Assembly (NCBI GenBank): GCA_937920345.1
Contig: CALGVA010000008.1
Location: 1 to 46,522, forward strand
DNA from: an uncultured Lachnospiraceae bacterium
GTDB taxonomy: Bacteria > Bacillota > Clostridia > Lachnospirales > Lachnospiraceae
Direction of reading: 5' to 3'
DNA length: 46,522 bases
In this document: one piece after another, positions 1-7,644 of the stretch
Position numbering within the stretch: position 1 is the first letter of the stretch
Layout: every line of letters starts with the position of its first letter
Notes under the pieces: model-generated
What the model saw: the letters and a program-made list of their open reading frames with translations, nothing else
Database searches by the model: none
What the model was told of the DNA's origin: nothing
Program-made: the position numbers and the translations under genes

Positions 1-216
1 ACAAATCAAGCCGAAACCGATCAAAGGCTCGTTTATCAACACGATTCTTATCTTTTTATGGCGGGTGCATCAAGGTGTATGTGCATCTTTATTGACCACT
101 CGCCGCATGTGGAGACGGTTGTAATGCTGCAGTGTAACCTCAACAAGGCTGGGATTGGAAAAGAGAAGAACCGGGAGGCAGCATCTATTCGAAACAGTAA
201 AGTTATGGTAAAATGA
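1..216 (+). pseudogene. Possible C-terminal remnant of an RlmD-type 23S rRNA (uracil-C5) methyltransferase
   Basis: Frame 1 is open from the window edge to a TGA at 214-216 (71 codons). About 35 codons in, it reads HSPHVETVVMLQ. RlmD/RumA-type uracil-C5 methyltransferases of clostridia often end in a similar HVETVxLL segment. The residues before it do not show the usual conserved C-terminal context, and the tail after it is not recognisable, so this looks like a decayed or truncated end rather than an intact gene. All three forward frames are open for some distance here, so chance is a real alternative. The rest of the stretch up to the next gene at 350 holds nothing else I can name. Confidence 0.25.
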
Positions 217-349
217 AAAGCAGCGAAAAGCAGCCGTCATTCATGCAGATTTGTTAAGGGGTTGTTGTACTTTTGTGACCTGCAATATTGTAGATACAAG
301 TATGGAGATCGGGACAATGATATTATATTGGATGAAGAGGGGGAAATGG

Positions 350-979
350 ATGGCGGAAGAAAGTAAAGCGTTAGGACATGATGATGAATCAGGGTTTCTG
401 TTCGCGAAGGAAATGCTTGATGGAGATGTGACCGCGGCGGTAAATTTTGACAGGTTTATGCGGCATCCGCAGCAGGGATTTATTATTATGGAGTATTTAC
501 TGTGTGAAGAGGACCAGATGCGCACACATCATGTCACCCCGTACACGAGTCATCCGAATCGTTACTGGAACAGAAACAGACGCAAATTTCTGTCTCTGTG
601 GAGGGCGGCGCTGGACTTGAGAGGCACATTGTATCTGGTGAATTATGCGAAAAAAGGTACGGAGTTTGAAGATCAGATTTTGCTGATTAAGGTAAAGAGC
701 ATGAATGAAAACGGCATATACGACCAAGAGTGTACCCAATATACAAGAAGCGGCTTTCAAGAGTGGTTTAGGAATCTGAATCAGGCCTGTCTGGGACCGG
801 AAGAAAATATTCTGGCGAGGACGCCGGTCTATGTCAGAAACGGATTTTATCACTCGAGAAAAGATTGTGTATTTATGAGATACAAAACGGATTATGCCAC
901 ATTTGACCAGTCGGATGTATGGGCATATAGGCAATACCGTTTTTGCAAAGAATGTTATCCGAACGGAAACAGATTATAA
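350..979 (+). CDS. Unrecognised nuclease-like protein with C-terminal His/Cys metal-binding-like module
   Basis: The protein is 209 residues if read from the ATG at 350, which follows GAAGAGGGGG (334-343). Upstream in-frame ATGs at 251, 302, 317 and 332 have poorer ribosome sites. I do not recognise a named family. The middle has a hydrophobic strand ending in Glu (FIIMEY), a basic stretch (NRYWNRNRRKFLSLW) and a second strand (GTLYLVNYA), an arrangement reminiscent of PD-(D/E)XK nuclease folds. The C-terminus has YHSRKDC followed about 30 residues later by FCKECYP, that is H-x3-C and C-x2-C spacing like Ada-type or FPG-type zinc modules. It is followed after 14 bases by the ArsC/Spx-like gene, whose Shine-Dalgarno overlaps the stop codon, so the two are probably cotranscribed. 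Function is unknown and the nuclease idea is inference. Confidence 0.6.
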   Translation: MAEESKALGHDDESGFLFAKEMLDGDVTAAVNFDRFMRHPQQGFIIMEYLLCEEDQMRTHHVTPYTSHPNRYWNRNRRKFLSLWRAALDLRGTLYLVNYAKKGTEFEDQILLIKVKSMNENGIYDQECTQYTRSGFQEWFRNLNQACLGPEENILARTPVYVRNGFYHSRKDCVFMRYKTDYATFDQSDVWAYRQYRFCKECYPNGNRL

Positions 980-993
980 GGAGGAACGATCCC

Positions 994-1359
994 ATGGGAG
1001 GAAGAGAAATGCTGTTTATTGAATATCCGAAGTGCTCCACATGCCAGAAAGCGAAAAAATGGCTGGACGCGCATAACATTACATATACGGACCGTCATAT
1101 TGTGGAGGACAACCCGTCTTACGACGAATTAAAAAAGTGGTTTGAAACGAGCGGACTGCCGCTTAAGAAGTTTTTTAATACAAGCGGTCTCGTTTATAAA
1201 GACATGCAACTAAAAGATAAGCTTCCGGCGATGAGTGAGGAGGAGCAGTTAAGACTCCTTGCCACTAACGGGATGCTGGTAAAGCGCCCGCTGATTGTGT
1301 GCGGAGATATAGTGCTTACGGGGTTTAAGGAAGCAGAGTGGGCGGAGAAGTTAGTGTAG
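994..1359 (+). CDS. ArsC/Spx-like (YffB-type) thioredoxin-fold protein
   Basis: This is a 121-residue protein of the arsenate reductase/Spx superfamily. A CxxC pair (C14 and C17, CSTC) sits directly after the first beta strand, as in thioredoxin-fold ArsC and Spx proteins. The C-terminal half carries the family stretch NGMLVKRPLIV followed by VLTGF, typical of ArsC-family proteins that grip the substrate or partner loop. Start choice: ATG 994 has AAGGAGG at 978-984; an in-frame ATG at 1009 has GGGAGG at 996-1001 and would give MLFIEYPKC, the more usual family N-terminus, so either is possible. Family members include glutaredoxin-dependent arsenate reductases and the RNA-polymerase-binding stress regulator Spx. 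No arsenic genes lie nearby, so a thiol-redox or regulatory role is as likely as arsenate reduction. Confidence 0.85.
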   Translation: MGGREMLFIEYPKCSTCQKAKKWLDAHNITYTDRHIVEDNPSYDELKKWFETSGLPLKKFFNTSGLVYKDMQLKDKLPAMSEEEQLRLLATNGMLVKRPLIVCGDIVLTGFKEAEWAEKLV

Positions 1360-1380
1360 AGGAACCAACATTACAAAAAC

Positions 1381-1710
1381 ATGGGACATATTTTAGATGA
1401 GGCACTTATTTACGAAATACTTTCTGTGGTAGAGGAAATTCCGGCGGGCTGCGTTGCTACGTACGGGCAGATCGCGCGGCTGATTGGCCGTGACCGCAAT
1501 GCACGGCTGGTGGGGAAGGTTCTTGGCATGGCGGAATATTACGGTGAGTATCCGTGTCACAGGGTGGTCAACCATGCGGGCCGGCTGGTTCCAGGGTGGC
1601 GGGAACAGGAATACCTGCTGCGGCAGGAGGGCGTTCCAATGAAGGATGCAACTCACGTTGACGTGAAACATTGTCAGTGGGATTATGGAGGAAATTATGA
1701 CACCGAATAA
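1381..1710 (+). CDS. Methylated-DNA-protein cysteine methyltransferase (single catalytic domain)
   Basis: This 109-residue protein corresponds to the C-terminal DNA-binding and catalytic domain of O6-alkylguanine-DNA alkyltransferase (Ogt/MGMT). It has the helix-turn-helix region (ATYGQIARLIG) and the active-site motif PCHRVV with Cys59. In alkyltransferase-like (ATL) proteins this Cys is Trp, so the motif argues for a suicidal alkyl-transfer enzyme rather than a non-catalytic ATL. The N-terminal RNase H-like domain of Ada/Ogt is absent, which is common for short clostridial members annotated as 'MGMT family'. A GAGG lies about 20 bases upstream, so the ribosome site is weak. Its last 14 bases overlap the start of the esterase gene at 1697, suggesting translational coupling. 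Confidence 0.85.
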   Translation: MGHILDEALIYEILSVVEEIPAGCVATYGQIARLIGRDRNARLVGKVLGMAEYYGEYPCHRVVNHAGRLVPGWREQEYLLRQEGVPMKDATHVDVKHCQWDYGGNYDTE

Positions 1711-2824
1711 AGACTTAAAAGTGTACACTTTGCAGGAAACAGGGAATTACAAGATCTACGGGAGAACGGATGAAACGCAGGATTTGCTGCCGCTTTTTTT
1801 TAACGGAAGCGGCATCGAGGTGAACGTGACGGGAACGGAACTGTGGATCGACATTGATGTGGATTATGACACGCATGAACCATGGATCTGGACGACGCTT
1901 AACGGCGCGTTTATGAGCAGGCAGATGCTGCGGGCGGGAACGTATACACTGTGTCTGTTCAGAAGCATGAGTCCGGAGGCTGTCAAGAATGTGCAGTTTT
2001 TCAGGGAACTGCAGGCGATGTCGGAGGACAGTGTCTGCCGGCTGTTGATTAAGGGTTTCCGTTCGGACGGCACTTTTCTACCGGTGGCGCCGAAGCGTTA
2101 TAAGTTTGAATTTATCGGTGACAGTATCACTTCCGGAGAGGGAACTTACGGGGCGAAGGAAGATACGGACTGGCTTGCCATGTATATGGGCAGCAGCCGC
2201 AATTACGCGCGGATGGTTTCCGATGCGCTGGATGCGGAGTACCGTCTGATCTCGCAGGGCGGTTGGGGTGTGTTGAGCGGCTGGGATAACGACCCGCGCC
2301 ATAATCTGCCTTCGCGTTATGAGAAGATCTGCGGTCTGGCGGAGGGGGAGATGAATGAGCGGCTGGGCGCGGCGAAGCCGTATGATTTCACGAGCTGGGT
2401 GCCGGATGTAATTATTGTGAATCTGGGGACGAACGATGCCAGCGCGTTCAACCAGCCGGCGTGGACGGACCCCGTTACGGGGCAGACTTTCAAGCAGAGA
2501 AAAGAGGCGGACGGAACGTATAACGCGGCAGACCTTGCGCGCTTTAAGCAGGCGGTAACGAATTTCCTGAAAATGATACGAAAGCATAATCCGACTTCGC
2601 ATATTGTCTGGGTATATGGTATGCTGGGGTACGATCTGACGCTGGCGATCACGGATGCCATGAACACCTATCGGAGGGAGACCGGCGATCACAATACGGC
2701 TTTCGTACAGCTGCCGGATACGACGGAAGAGACGGTTGGCTCCCATGCGCATCCGGGAGAGAAATCCCATGCGAGGGCGGCGCGCGTGATCATAGAATAT
2801 TTAAGAAAATTTCTGGAAATATAA
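1697..2824 (+). CDS. SGNH/GDSL hydrolase, carbohydrate esterase family 2-like
   Basis: The protein is 375 residues, read from ATG 1697 with GGAGG at 1686-1690 inside the end of the preceding gene. Residues 1 to about 130 look like a beta-sandwich (LWIDIDVDY, GTYTLCLF), followed by an SGNH hydrolase domain. Block I is FIGDSITSGEG with Ser143 as nucleophile. Block III is NLGTND at 242-247. Block V is SHAHPG with His352. This two-domain order is that of CE2 deacetylases (acetyl-xylan esterase or 6-O-deacetylase). No signal peptide is visible, so it probably acts in the cytoplasm on imported acetylated oligosaccharides. It lies 53 bases before a GH31 alpha-glucosidase, consistent with joint work on glycans. 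The exact substrate cannot be told from sequence. Confidence 0.88.
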   Translation: MTPNKDLKVYTLQETGNYKIYGRTDETQDLLPLFFNGSGIEVNVTGTELWIDIDVDYDTHEPWIWTTLNGAFMSRQMLRAGTYTLCLFRSMSPEAVKNVQFFRELQAMSEDSVCRLLIKGFRSDGTFLPVAPKRYKFEFIGDSITSGEGTYGAKEDTDWLAMYMGSSRNYARMVSDALDAEYRLISQGGWGVLSGWDNDPRHNLPSRYEKICGLAEGEMNERLGAAKPYDFTSWVPDVIIVNLGTNDASAFNQPAWTDPVTGQTFKQRKEADGTYNAADLARFKQAVTNFLKMIRKHNPTSHIVWVYGMLGYDLTLAITDAMNTYRRETGDHNTAFVQLPDTTEETVGSHAHPGEKSHARAARVIIEYLRKFLEI

Positions 2825-2877
2825 AAGGGTGGCAAAGTTAAGACAAGGGTAAGACTAAGAGAGGAATGGATATAGGT

Positions 2878-4866
2878 ATGGTAAAAAGATATGTATTCGG
2901 GAATCCGATCGAGACGGATGCGGTGTTAGACAAGCCGGAAGTGTGCGCATGGAGTGATGGCAGAATTATTTTCCGGGGAAATGCACTGGAATGTAGGCTG
3001 GAAGAGGACGAGATCGTGTACGGCCTGGGAGAGAACGTGAGAGGCATCAACAAGCGGGGCTGGCTCTATGAGAGCAATTGCACGGACAATCCCCGCCATA
3101 CGGAGGATACCCATTCATTGTATGGGGCACATAATTTTCTGCTGCTTGACGGAACGCAGAAGTTGGGGATATTTATCGATACGCCGTCGAAGGTGGCTTT
3201 TGACATAGGCTACACGGCGCATGACCAGATGCGTATTACACTGCAGAATGCGGATTTTGAACTTTATCTGATTGAGGGGGAGAGCCTTGACGGGATCATC
3301 GGGGAGTTCCGCGGCCTGATCGGCAGAAGTTATATTCCGCCGCGGTGGGCGTTTGGTTACGGACAGAGCCGCTGGGGATACCGATCGGCGGAGGATATCA
3401 GGCAGGTGGCGAAGCGCTACCGCGAGCAGCATATTCCGCTGGACAGCATTTATCTGGACATCGATTATATGGAGCGCTTTAAAGATTTTACGGTGAATGA
3501 AGAGACCTTCCCCGAGTTCGGATCGTTTGTGGCGGAGATGAAGGGACAGGGCATCCATCTCGTGCCGATCATCGACGGCGGTGTCAAGGCGGAAGACGGC
3601 TATGATGTGTATGAGGAGGGTAAGGCGCAAGGATATTTCTGCAAGGATAAGGATGGAGAGGATTTTATACTCGGGGTCTGGCCGGGGCGCTGCTGTCTGC
3701 CGGACATGCTGAATGAGGAGGCGGGCAGATGGTTCGGGCGGAAGTATAAGGTCCTGCTTGATCAGGGCATAGACGGCTTTTGGAACGATATGAACGAACC
3801 GGCGATCTTCTATTCGGAAAAAGGTCTGGCGGAGGTATTCGAGAAGATAGAGGGTTTTCGGAATCAGGATCTCGACATTAACTCTTTTTTTGCCTTTCGG
3901 GATCTGGCGGAGCATATTTCCAATAATCCGAAGGACTATGCGTCCTTTTATCATAATTATAAGGGTAAAAGGTATTGCCACGAGGATGTGCACAACCTGT
4001 TCGGCTATTATATGACGCGCTCTGCGGCAGAGGCATTCGAAGAGTTGTCGCCGGACAAGAGAATCCTGCTCTTTTCCCGGGCATCTTATATCGGTATGCA
4101 CAGATACGGCGGGATCTGGCAGGGAGATAATTGCTCCTGGTGGTCGCATCTGTTGTTGAATATTCGCATGATGCCGTCCTTAAATATGTGCGGCTTCCTG
4201 TATACGGGGGCGGATCTTGGCGGGTTCGGCGCGGACGTCACGGAGGATCTGCTGATTAGATGGCTGTCTTTCGGGGTATTTACGCCTCTGATGCGGAATC
4301 ATGCGGCGCTGGGAACGAGGCTGCAGGAGGCTTATCAGTTTGGGAGTGCTGACCTGATGAGAGATGTGATTGAAGTCCGCTATAAACTGCTGCCTTATCT
4401 GTACAGTGAATTCATGAAGGCGGCGCTGCGGGATGGGATGATGTTCCGGCCGCTCGGCTTTATCTATGACAATGACAGGATTGCGAGACGTGTGGAAGAT
4501 CAACTCCTTCTTGGAGACGAGATTATGATCGCGCCCGTGTATGAGCAGAATGCGGTTGGCAGGACCGTGTATTTCCCCGAACCGATGAAGCTGATCCGGT
4601 TTCGCGGGGGAGAGGTGCGAGAGGAAGCAGTTTATCCCATCGGTTATTCCTTTGTGGAGATGCCTCTGGGGGATGTGTGCGTGTTCCTGAAAGAAAACCG
4701 TATTTTACCGTTGGCAGACGGGGGAGAAAACATTGCGGAAGTAGATTTTGACCATCTGCAGTTACACTTCTTCGGAGAGCATGTGAAACCATACGAATAT
4801 TATACGGATGACGGGGAGAGCAAGGAGTATGATCCCGACAGATTTATCAGAATAATAGAAGCGTAG
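2878..4866 (+). CDS. GH31 alpha-glucosidase
   Basis: This is a glycoside hydrolase family 31 enzyme of about 662 residues that releases terminal alpha-glucose from malto- or isomalto-oligosaccharides. The nucleophile lies in WNDMNEP (Asp304) and the acid/base in WQGDN (Asp417), matching the family spacing. Other family stretches are YGLGE near residue 45, PPRWAFGYGQSRWGY, and FTPLMRNH in the catalytic barrel. Length and motif text closely resemble the cytoplasmic Ruminococcus (Blautia) obeum enzyme as I remember it. There is no signal peptide, so it is intracellular. Start: GAGAGGA at 2859-2865 abuts the ATG at 2866, so ATG 2878 (MVKRYVFGNP) is preferred, though 2866 is possible. The upstream neighbour is a CE2-like esterase in the same direction. 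Confidence 0.95.
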   Translation: MVKRYVFGNPIETDAVLDKPEVCAWSDGRIIFRGNALECRLEEDEIVYGLGENVRGINKRGWLYESNCTDNPRHTEDTHSLYGAHNFLLLDGTQKLGIFIDTPSKVAFDIGYTAHDQMRITLQNADFELYLIEGESLDGIIGEFRGLIGRSYIPPRWAFGYGQSRWGYRSAEDIRQVAKRYREQHIPLDSIYLDIDYMERFKDFTVNEETFPEFGSFVAEMKGQGIHLVPIIDGGVKAEDGYDVYEEGKAQGYFCKDKDGEDFILGVWPGRCCLPDMLNEEAGRWFGRKYKVLLDQGIDGFWNDMNEPAIFYSEKGLAEVFEKIEGFRNQDLDINSFFAFRDLAEHISNNPKDYASFYHNYKGKRYCHEDVHNLFGYYMTRSAAEAFEELSPDKRILLFSRASYIGMHRYGGIWQGDNCSWWSHLLLNIRMMPSLNMCGFLYTGADLGGFGADVTEDLLIRWLSFGVFTPLMRNHAALGTRLQEAYQFGSADLMRDVIEVRYKLLPYLYSEFMKAALRDGMMFRPLGFIYDNDRIARRVEDQLLLGDEIMIAPVYEQNAVGRTVYFPEPMKLIRFRGGEVREEAVYPIGYSFVEMPLGDVCVFLKENRILPLADGGENIAEVDFDHLQLHFFGEHVKPYEYYTDDGESKEYDPDRFIRIIEA

Positions 4867-4983
4867 CGTGTCTGCTGCGGGGTGACGGATAGCAGAGCGG
4901 CAGAAGGATCTGGCGGAGCATTGCAGACGCAGGGAAAATTCTTGAAGGACGGGTGAAAATACTGTGTCGTAAAGGAGAATATG

Positions 4984-5199
4984 ATGTTTGGGAGAAAGCG
5001 GAAGCCATCAGCGCAGACGTATGACAGGGAAACCTGCAGGCCGGTTCTTAAGTGCAGCATCTGCAATGGAGAACAGGTGGCGGGATTTAAAAATCTGCAG
5101 ACGGGCAAGTTCGAGGAGATCATGCTGGTGCGGGGTGAGGCTGACTTAAGGGAATTTATGGAACGGTACGGGGTGGAGGAGATATCGAAGGAGTACTGA
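4984..5199 (+). CDS. Small conserved CxxC protein of unknown function
   Basis: This 71-residue protein has a basic N-terminus and a CSICNGEQVAGF segment with one CxxC pair, then a charged C-terminus ending in ISKEY. I recall similar short proteins in many clostridia, usually called hypothetical or given the doubtful label aspartate dehydrogenase; no dehydrogenase fold fits in 71 residues. AAAGGAG at 4971-4977 serves ATG 4984, with ATG 4981 as an alternative one codon earlier. The single CxxC could bind metal as a dimer or be redox active, which is inference. It lies about 80 bases before the rubredoxin-glutamate synthase gene in the same direction. Confidence 0.8.
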   Translation: MFGRKRKPSAQTYDRETCRPVLKCSICNGEQVAGFKNLQTGKFEEIMLVRGEADLREFMERYGVEEISKEY

Positions 5200-5281
5200 C
5201 AGGACGGAAGCCATTACCGGAAAGAGGTTTTGCCCGGTATGAGTATGAAGGAAAATGCAAAAGAATATCAGGAGGTAGGGT

Positions 5282-6691
5282 ATGGCGATTTACAAATGCA
5301 GTGTATGCGGAGCGATTTATGATGAGGAAAAAGAAGGAAAGCCGTTAGCAGAACTGGAGTGCTGCCCGGTCTGTAAGCAGCCGGTCTCCTGCTTCCAGAA
5401 GGTGCCGGACGAAGGTAGAGAGGAAAGACCGAAGTCTTATTCTGGAGAGTTGGACTATGACAGCGCGACGGCGCGCCGTGATCCGGACTGCCGTTATATG
5501 GCGCAGATCCATGAGATGGCAGTGACAGGCAGGACGATCGGGGAGGCTATGTGTACGAAGCTGCCTATGCCGGGCTGGGACGATATCCTGATGCTGGGCG
5601 CACAGCTGAATCCGCCGCCGCTTAATGACGGTGATCCTGTAGATACGACTACTGTGATCGGTAAGAATGCTAAGAAGCCCATGGTGCTTGAGAGCCCGGT
5701 ATACATATCCCACATGTCTTTCGGCGCATTGTCGAGAGAGATCAAGATCGCGCTGGCACAGGGGTCGGCTATGGCGAAGACAGCGATGTGCAGCGGCGAG
5801 GGCGGCGTGCTTCCCGAGGAGAAGCAGGCGGCATACAGATACATATTTGAATATATTCCGAATAAATACAGTGTGACCAGTGAGAACTTACAGAATTCGG
5901 ATGCCATAGAGATCAAGATTGGACAGGGAACGAAACCCGGCATGGGCGGACATCTGCCGGGAGAGAAAGTGACGGCGGAGATTGCAGAGATACGCGGTAA
6001 GAAACAGGGGGAAGATATCCAGAGTCCCAGTAAATTTCCGGAACTGAATTCGAAAGAGGATCTTCGGGATATGGTGGAACTGCTGCGGGATCTGTCCGGA
6101 GGTCGTCCCATCGGCATTAAGATTGCGGCGGGTAATATTGAGCGTGATCTGGAATACTGTGTATTTGCGGGAGCGGACTTTGTCACGATAGACGGCAGGG
6201 GCGGTGCTACGGGTTCCAGCCCGTTATTCTTACGGGAGTCCACTTCGATTCCGACGATCTATGCGCTGGCACGGGCCAGAAAGTATCTGGATTCGGTACA
6301 CTCGGATATTGCGCTGGTGATTACCGGCGGTCTGCGTGTATCATCGGATTTTGCCAAGGCACTGGCGATGGGCGCGGATGCCGTGGCGATTGCGAGTGCA
6401 GGATTGATTGCGGTAGCCTGTCAGCAGTACCGTATCTGTGGAAGCGGGAACTGTCCGGTGGGCGTGGCGACACAGGATCAGGAACTTCGCGGCCGCCTGA
6501 AGACTTCTGCGGCGGCACAGAGGGTTGCCAACTTCCTGAATGTTTCCCGTAAGGAACTGGAGATGTTTGCAAGAATCACAGGAAATCATTCCGTGCATGA
6601 TTTGTCTATGCACAATCTTGTGACGCTGGATCGTGACATTGCGGAGTATGCCGGTATCCGGCATGCAGGACTGCCGTGCGATCTGCGATAG
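5282..6691 (+). CDS. Rubredoxin-like domain fused to FMN-binding glutamate synthase domain
   Basis: The protein is 469 residues. An N-terminal rubredoxin-like module has CSVC (C6, C9) and CPVC (C28, C31). The rest is the FMN/iron-sulfur synthase domain of GltB: the TIM-barrel stretch VTIDGRGGATGSSP begins at residue 301, and the 3Fe-4S ligands fit C-x5-C-x4-C (C380, C386, C391) in the classic spacing. The N-terminal glutaminase domain of bacterial GltB is missing, as in the 'archaeal-type' glutamate synthases of clostridia and Thermotogae. It probably forms glutamate from 2-oxoglutarate and ammonia or with a separate glutaminase, and the rubredoxin module would bring electrons. No GltD-like flavoprotein is adjacent. 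Ribosome site AGGAGGT at 5270-5276. Confidence 0.9.
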   Translation: MAIYKCSVCGAIYDEEKEGKPLAELECCPVCKQPVSCFQKVPDEGREERPKSYSGELDYDSATARRDPDCRYMAQIHEMAVTGRTIGEAMCTKLPMPGWDDILMLGAQLNPPPLNDGDPVDTTTVIGKNAKKPMVLESPVYISHMSFGALSREIKIALAQGSAMAKTAMCSGEGGVLPEEKQAAYRYIFEYIPNKYSVTSENLQNSDAIEIKIGQGTKPGMGGHLPGEKVTAEIAEIRGKKQGEDIQSPSKFPELNSKEDLRDMVELLRDLSGGRPIGIKIAAGNIERDLEYCVFAGADFVTIDGRGGATGSSPLFLRESTSIPTIYALARARKYLDSVHSDIALVITGGLRVSSDFAKALAMGADAVAIASAGLIAVACQQYRICGSGNCPVGVATQDQELRGRLKTSAAAQRVANFLNVSRKELEMFARITGNHSVHDLSMHNLVTLDRDIAEYAGIRHAGLPCDLR

Positions 6692-6800
6692 AGATTAATA
6701 TGCAGGTACATTGCAGATGGAGTGCCCGGCTGTGTCAATTAACGGGAAATGAATGACGCAGTGCACCGGGTGAATCGTGTATAGAGAGGTAGAAACATTC

Positions 6801-7364
6801 ATGTCCAGTACGACCAAATACGCTCTGGAGGCGTCGCTTAAGAAATTGCTCTCGAACAGACCGCTTGATAAAATAACGATCAATGATCTTGCGGCAGACT
6901 GCGGAATCAGCCGCATGGCATTCTATTATCATTTTAAAGACATCTATGATCTGGTGGAGTGGTGCTGCATCGAGGACGGCAGGAAAGCGCTGCAGGATAA
7001 AAAGACCTACGATACATGGCAGGAGGGAATCTACCAGATCTTCGAGGCGGTCATGGAGAATAAAACTTTTATTATGAACGTCTATCGCGCGGTCGGCAGG
7101 GATAAGATCGAGAACTATCTGCACAAGCTGACTTTTCAGCTGATTGCGGATGTGGTGGAGGAAAGGTGCGCCGGGATAGAGCTGCCGCAGGAGGACAAGG
7201 CGTTTATTGCCGGGTTTTATAAATACGGCTTCGTCGGGGTTATGCTCGACTGGATCGAGCACGGCATGAAGGAGGATTACGGTGTGATCGTGGAGATGAT
7301 GAGCGTCACTCTGCACGGAAGTATCACAAATTCCATACATAATTTTGAACAGTGGAAGCACTGA
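6801..7364 (+). CDS. TetR/AcrR family transcriptional regulator
   Basis: The protein is 187 residues from ATG 6801, with GAGAGG at 6784-6789. An in-frame GTG at 6777 has no better site. The N-terminal helix-turn-helix reads TINDLAADCGISRMAFYYHF (about residues 25-44), the standard TetR pattern. The C-terminal ligand domain resembles the DhaS-like TetR group (TetR_C_8), with the features YDTWQEGI and GFYKYGFVGVMLDW. It lies 280 bases upstream of oleate hydratase in the same direction, with a strong inverted repeat between them, so control of that gene in response to fatty acids is an attractive but unproven idea. TetR proteins usually repress their own neighbourhood. Confidence 0.9.
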   Translation: MSSTTKYALEASLKKLLSNRPLDKITINDLAADCGISRMAFYYHFKDIYDLVEWCCIEDGRKALQDKKTYDTWQEGIYQIFEAVMENKTFIMNVYRAVGRDKIENYLHKLTFQLIADVVEERCAGIELPQEDKAFIAGFYKYGFVGVMLDWIEHGMKEDYGVIVEMMSVTLHGSITNSIHNFEQWKH

Positions 7365-7442
7365 GTATCTATACAGGATTTGAGGACAGGATACCAGAAA
7401 TTTCCGGGCGGTTTACGGGCTTGCGAAGCAAATTTTTTTTAT

Positions 7443-7487
7443 CAAAAGAGGTGGGATGATAAGTTTTTTATCATTTCACCTCTTTTG
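7443..7487. repeat. 19-bp inverted repeat between TetR gene and ohyA
   Basis: CAAAAGAGGTGGGATGATA (7443-7461) pairs with 7469-7487 around a 7-base loop, AGTTTTT. The only non-Watson-Crick pairs are two adjacent G-U wobbles when read as + strand RNA. A run of eight T lies just before the left arm (about 7433-7440), and there is no T run after the right arm, so it is not a textbook rho-independent terminator on either strand. It may end the TetR transcript inefficiently, act as an attenuator, or hold an operator. The rest of the 7365-7644 gap shows a TATATAAG-like box near 7612 but no gene. Confidence 0.7.
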
Positions 7488-7644
7488 TAAATTGGATTAT
7501 GAAAAGCAGGAGAATATGATAGGGGCACGAGCACATACTGCTGATGTATGGACTGCCGGAAAGTGAATGCGCCGGCAATCGCTCACAATAGGATACGATA
7601 GCATCAGACGGTATATAAGATCGATAAGAAAGGTGGATATGAAG

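Noticed and set aside
1381..1710. Alkyltransferase-like (ATL) non-catalytic protein
   Set aside because: The active-site motif is PCHRV with Cys, not PWHRV, so the alkyl acceptor is present.
2078..2770. Antisense open frame within the SGNH esterase gene
   Set aside because: Opposite a gene with all SGNH blocks; no ribosome site and no recognisable motif.
3115..4149. Long antisense open frame within the GH31 gene
   Set aside because: It lies wholly opposite a clear alpha-glucosidase with catalytic motifs; the translation is rich in Arg/His/Ile and shows no domain.
5494..6243. Antisense open frame within the glutamate synthase gene
   Set aside because: Shadow of a well-supported gene with intact FMN and iron-sulfur motifs; Ser/Pro-rich translation with no family text.
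7567..7644. Extended N-terminus of oleate hydratase from 7567
   Set aside because: No ribosome site before 7567, whereas AAAGGTGG is well placed for the ATG at 7645.
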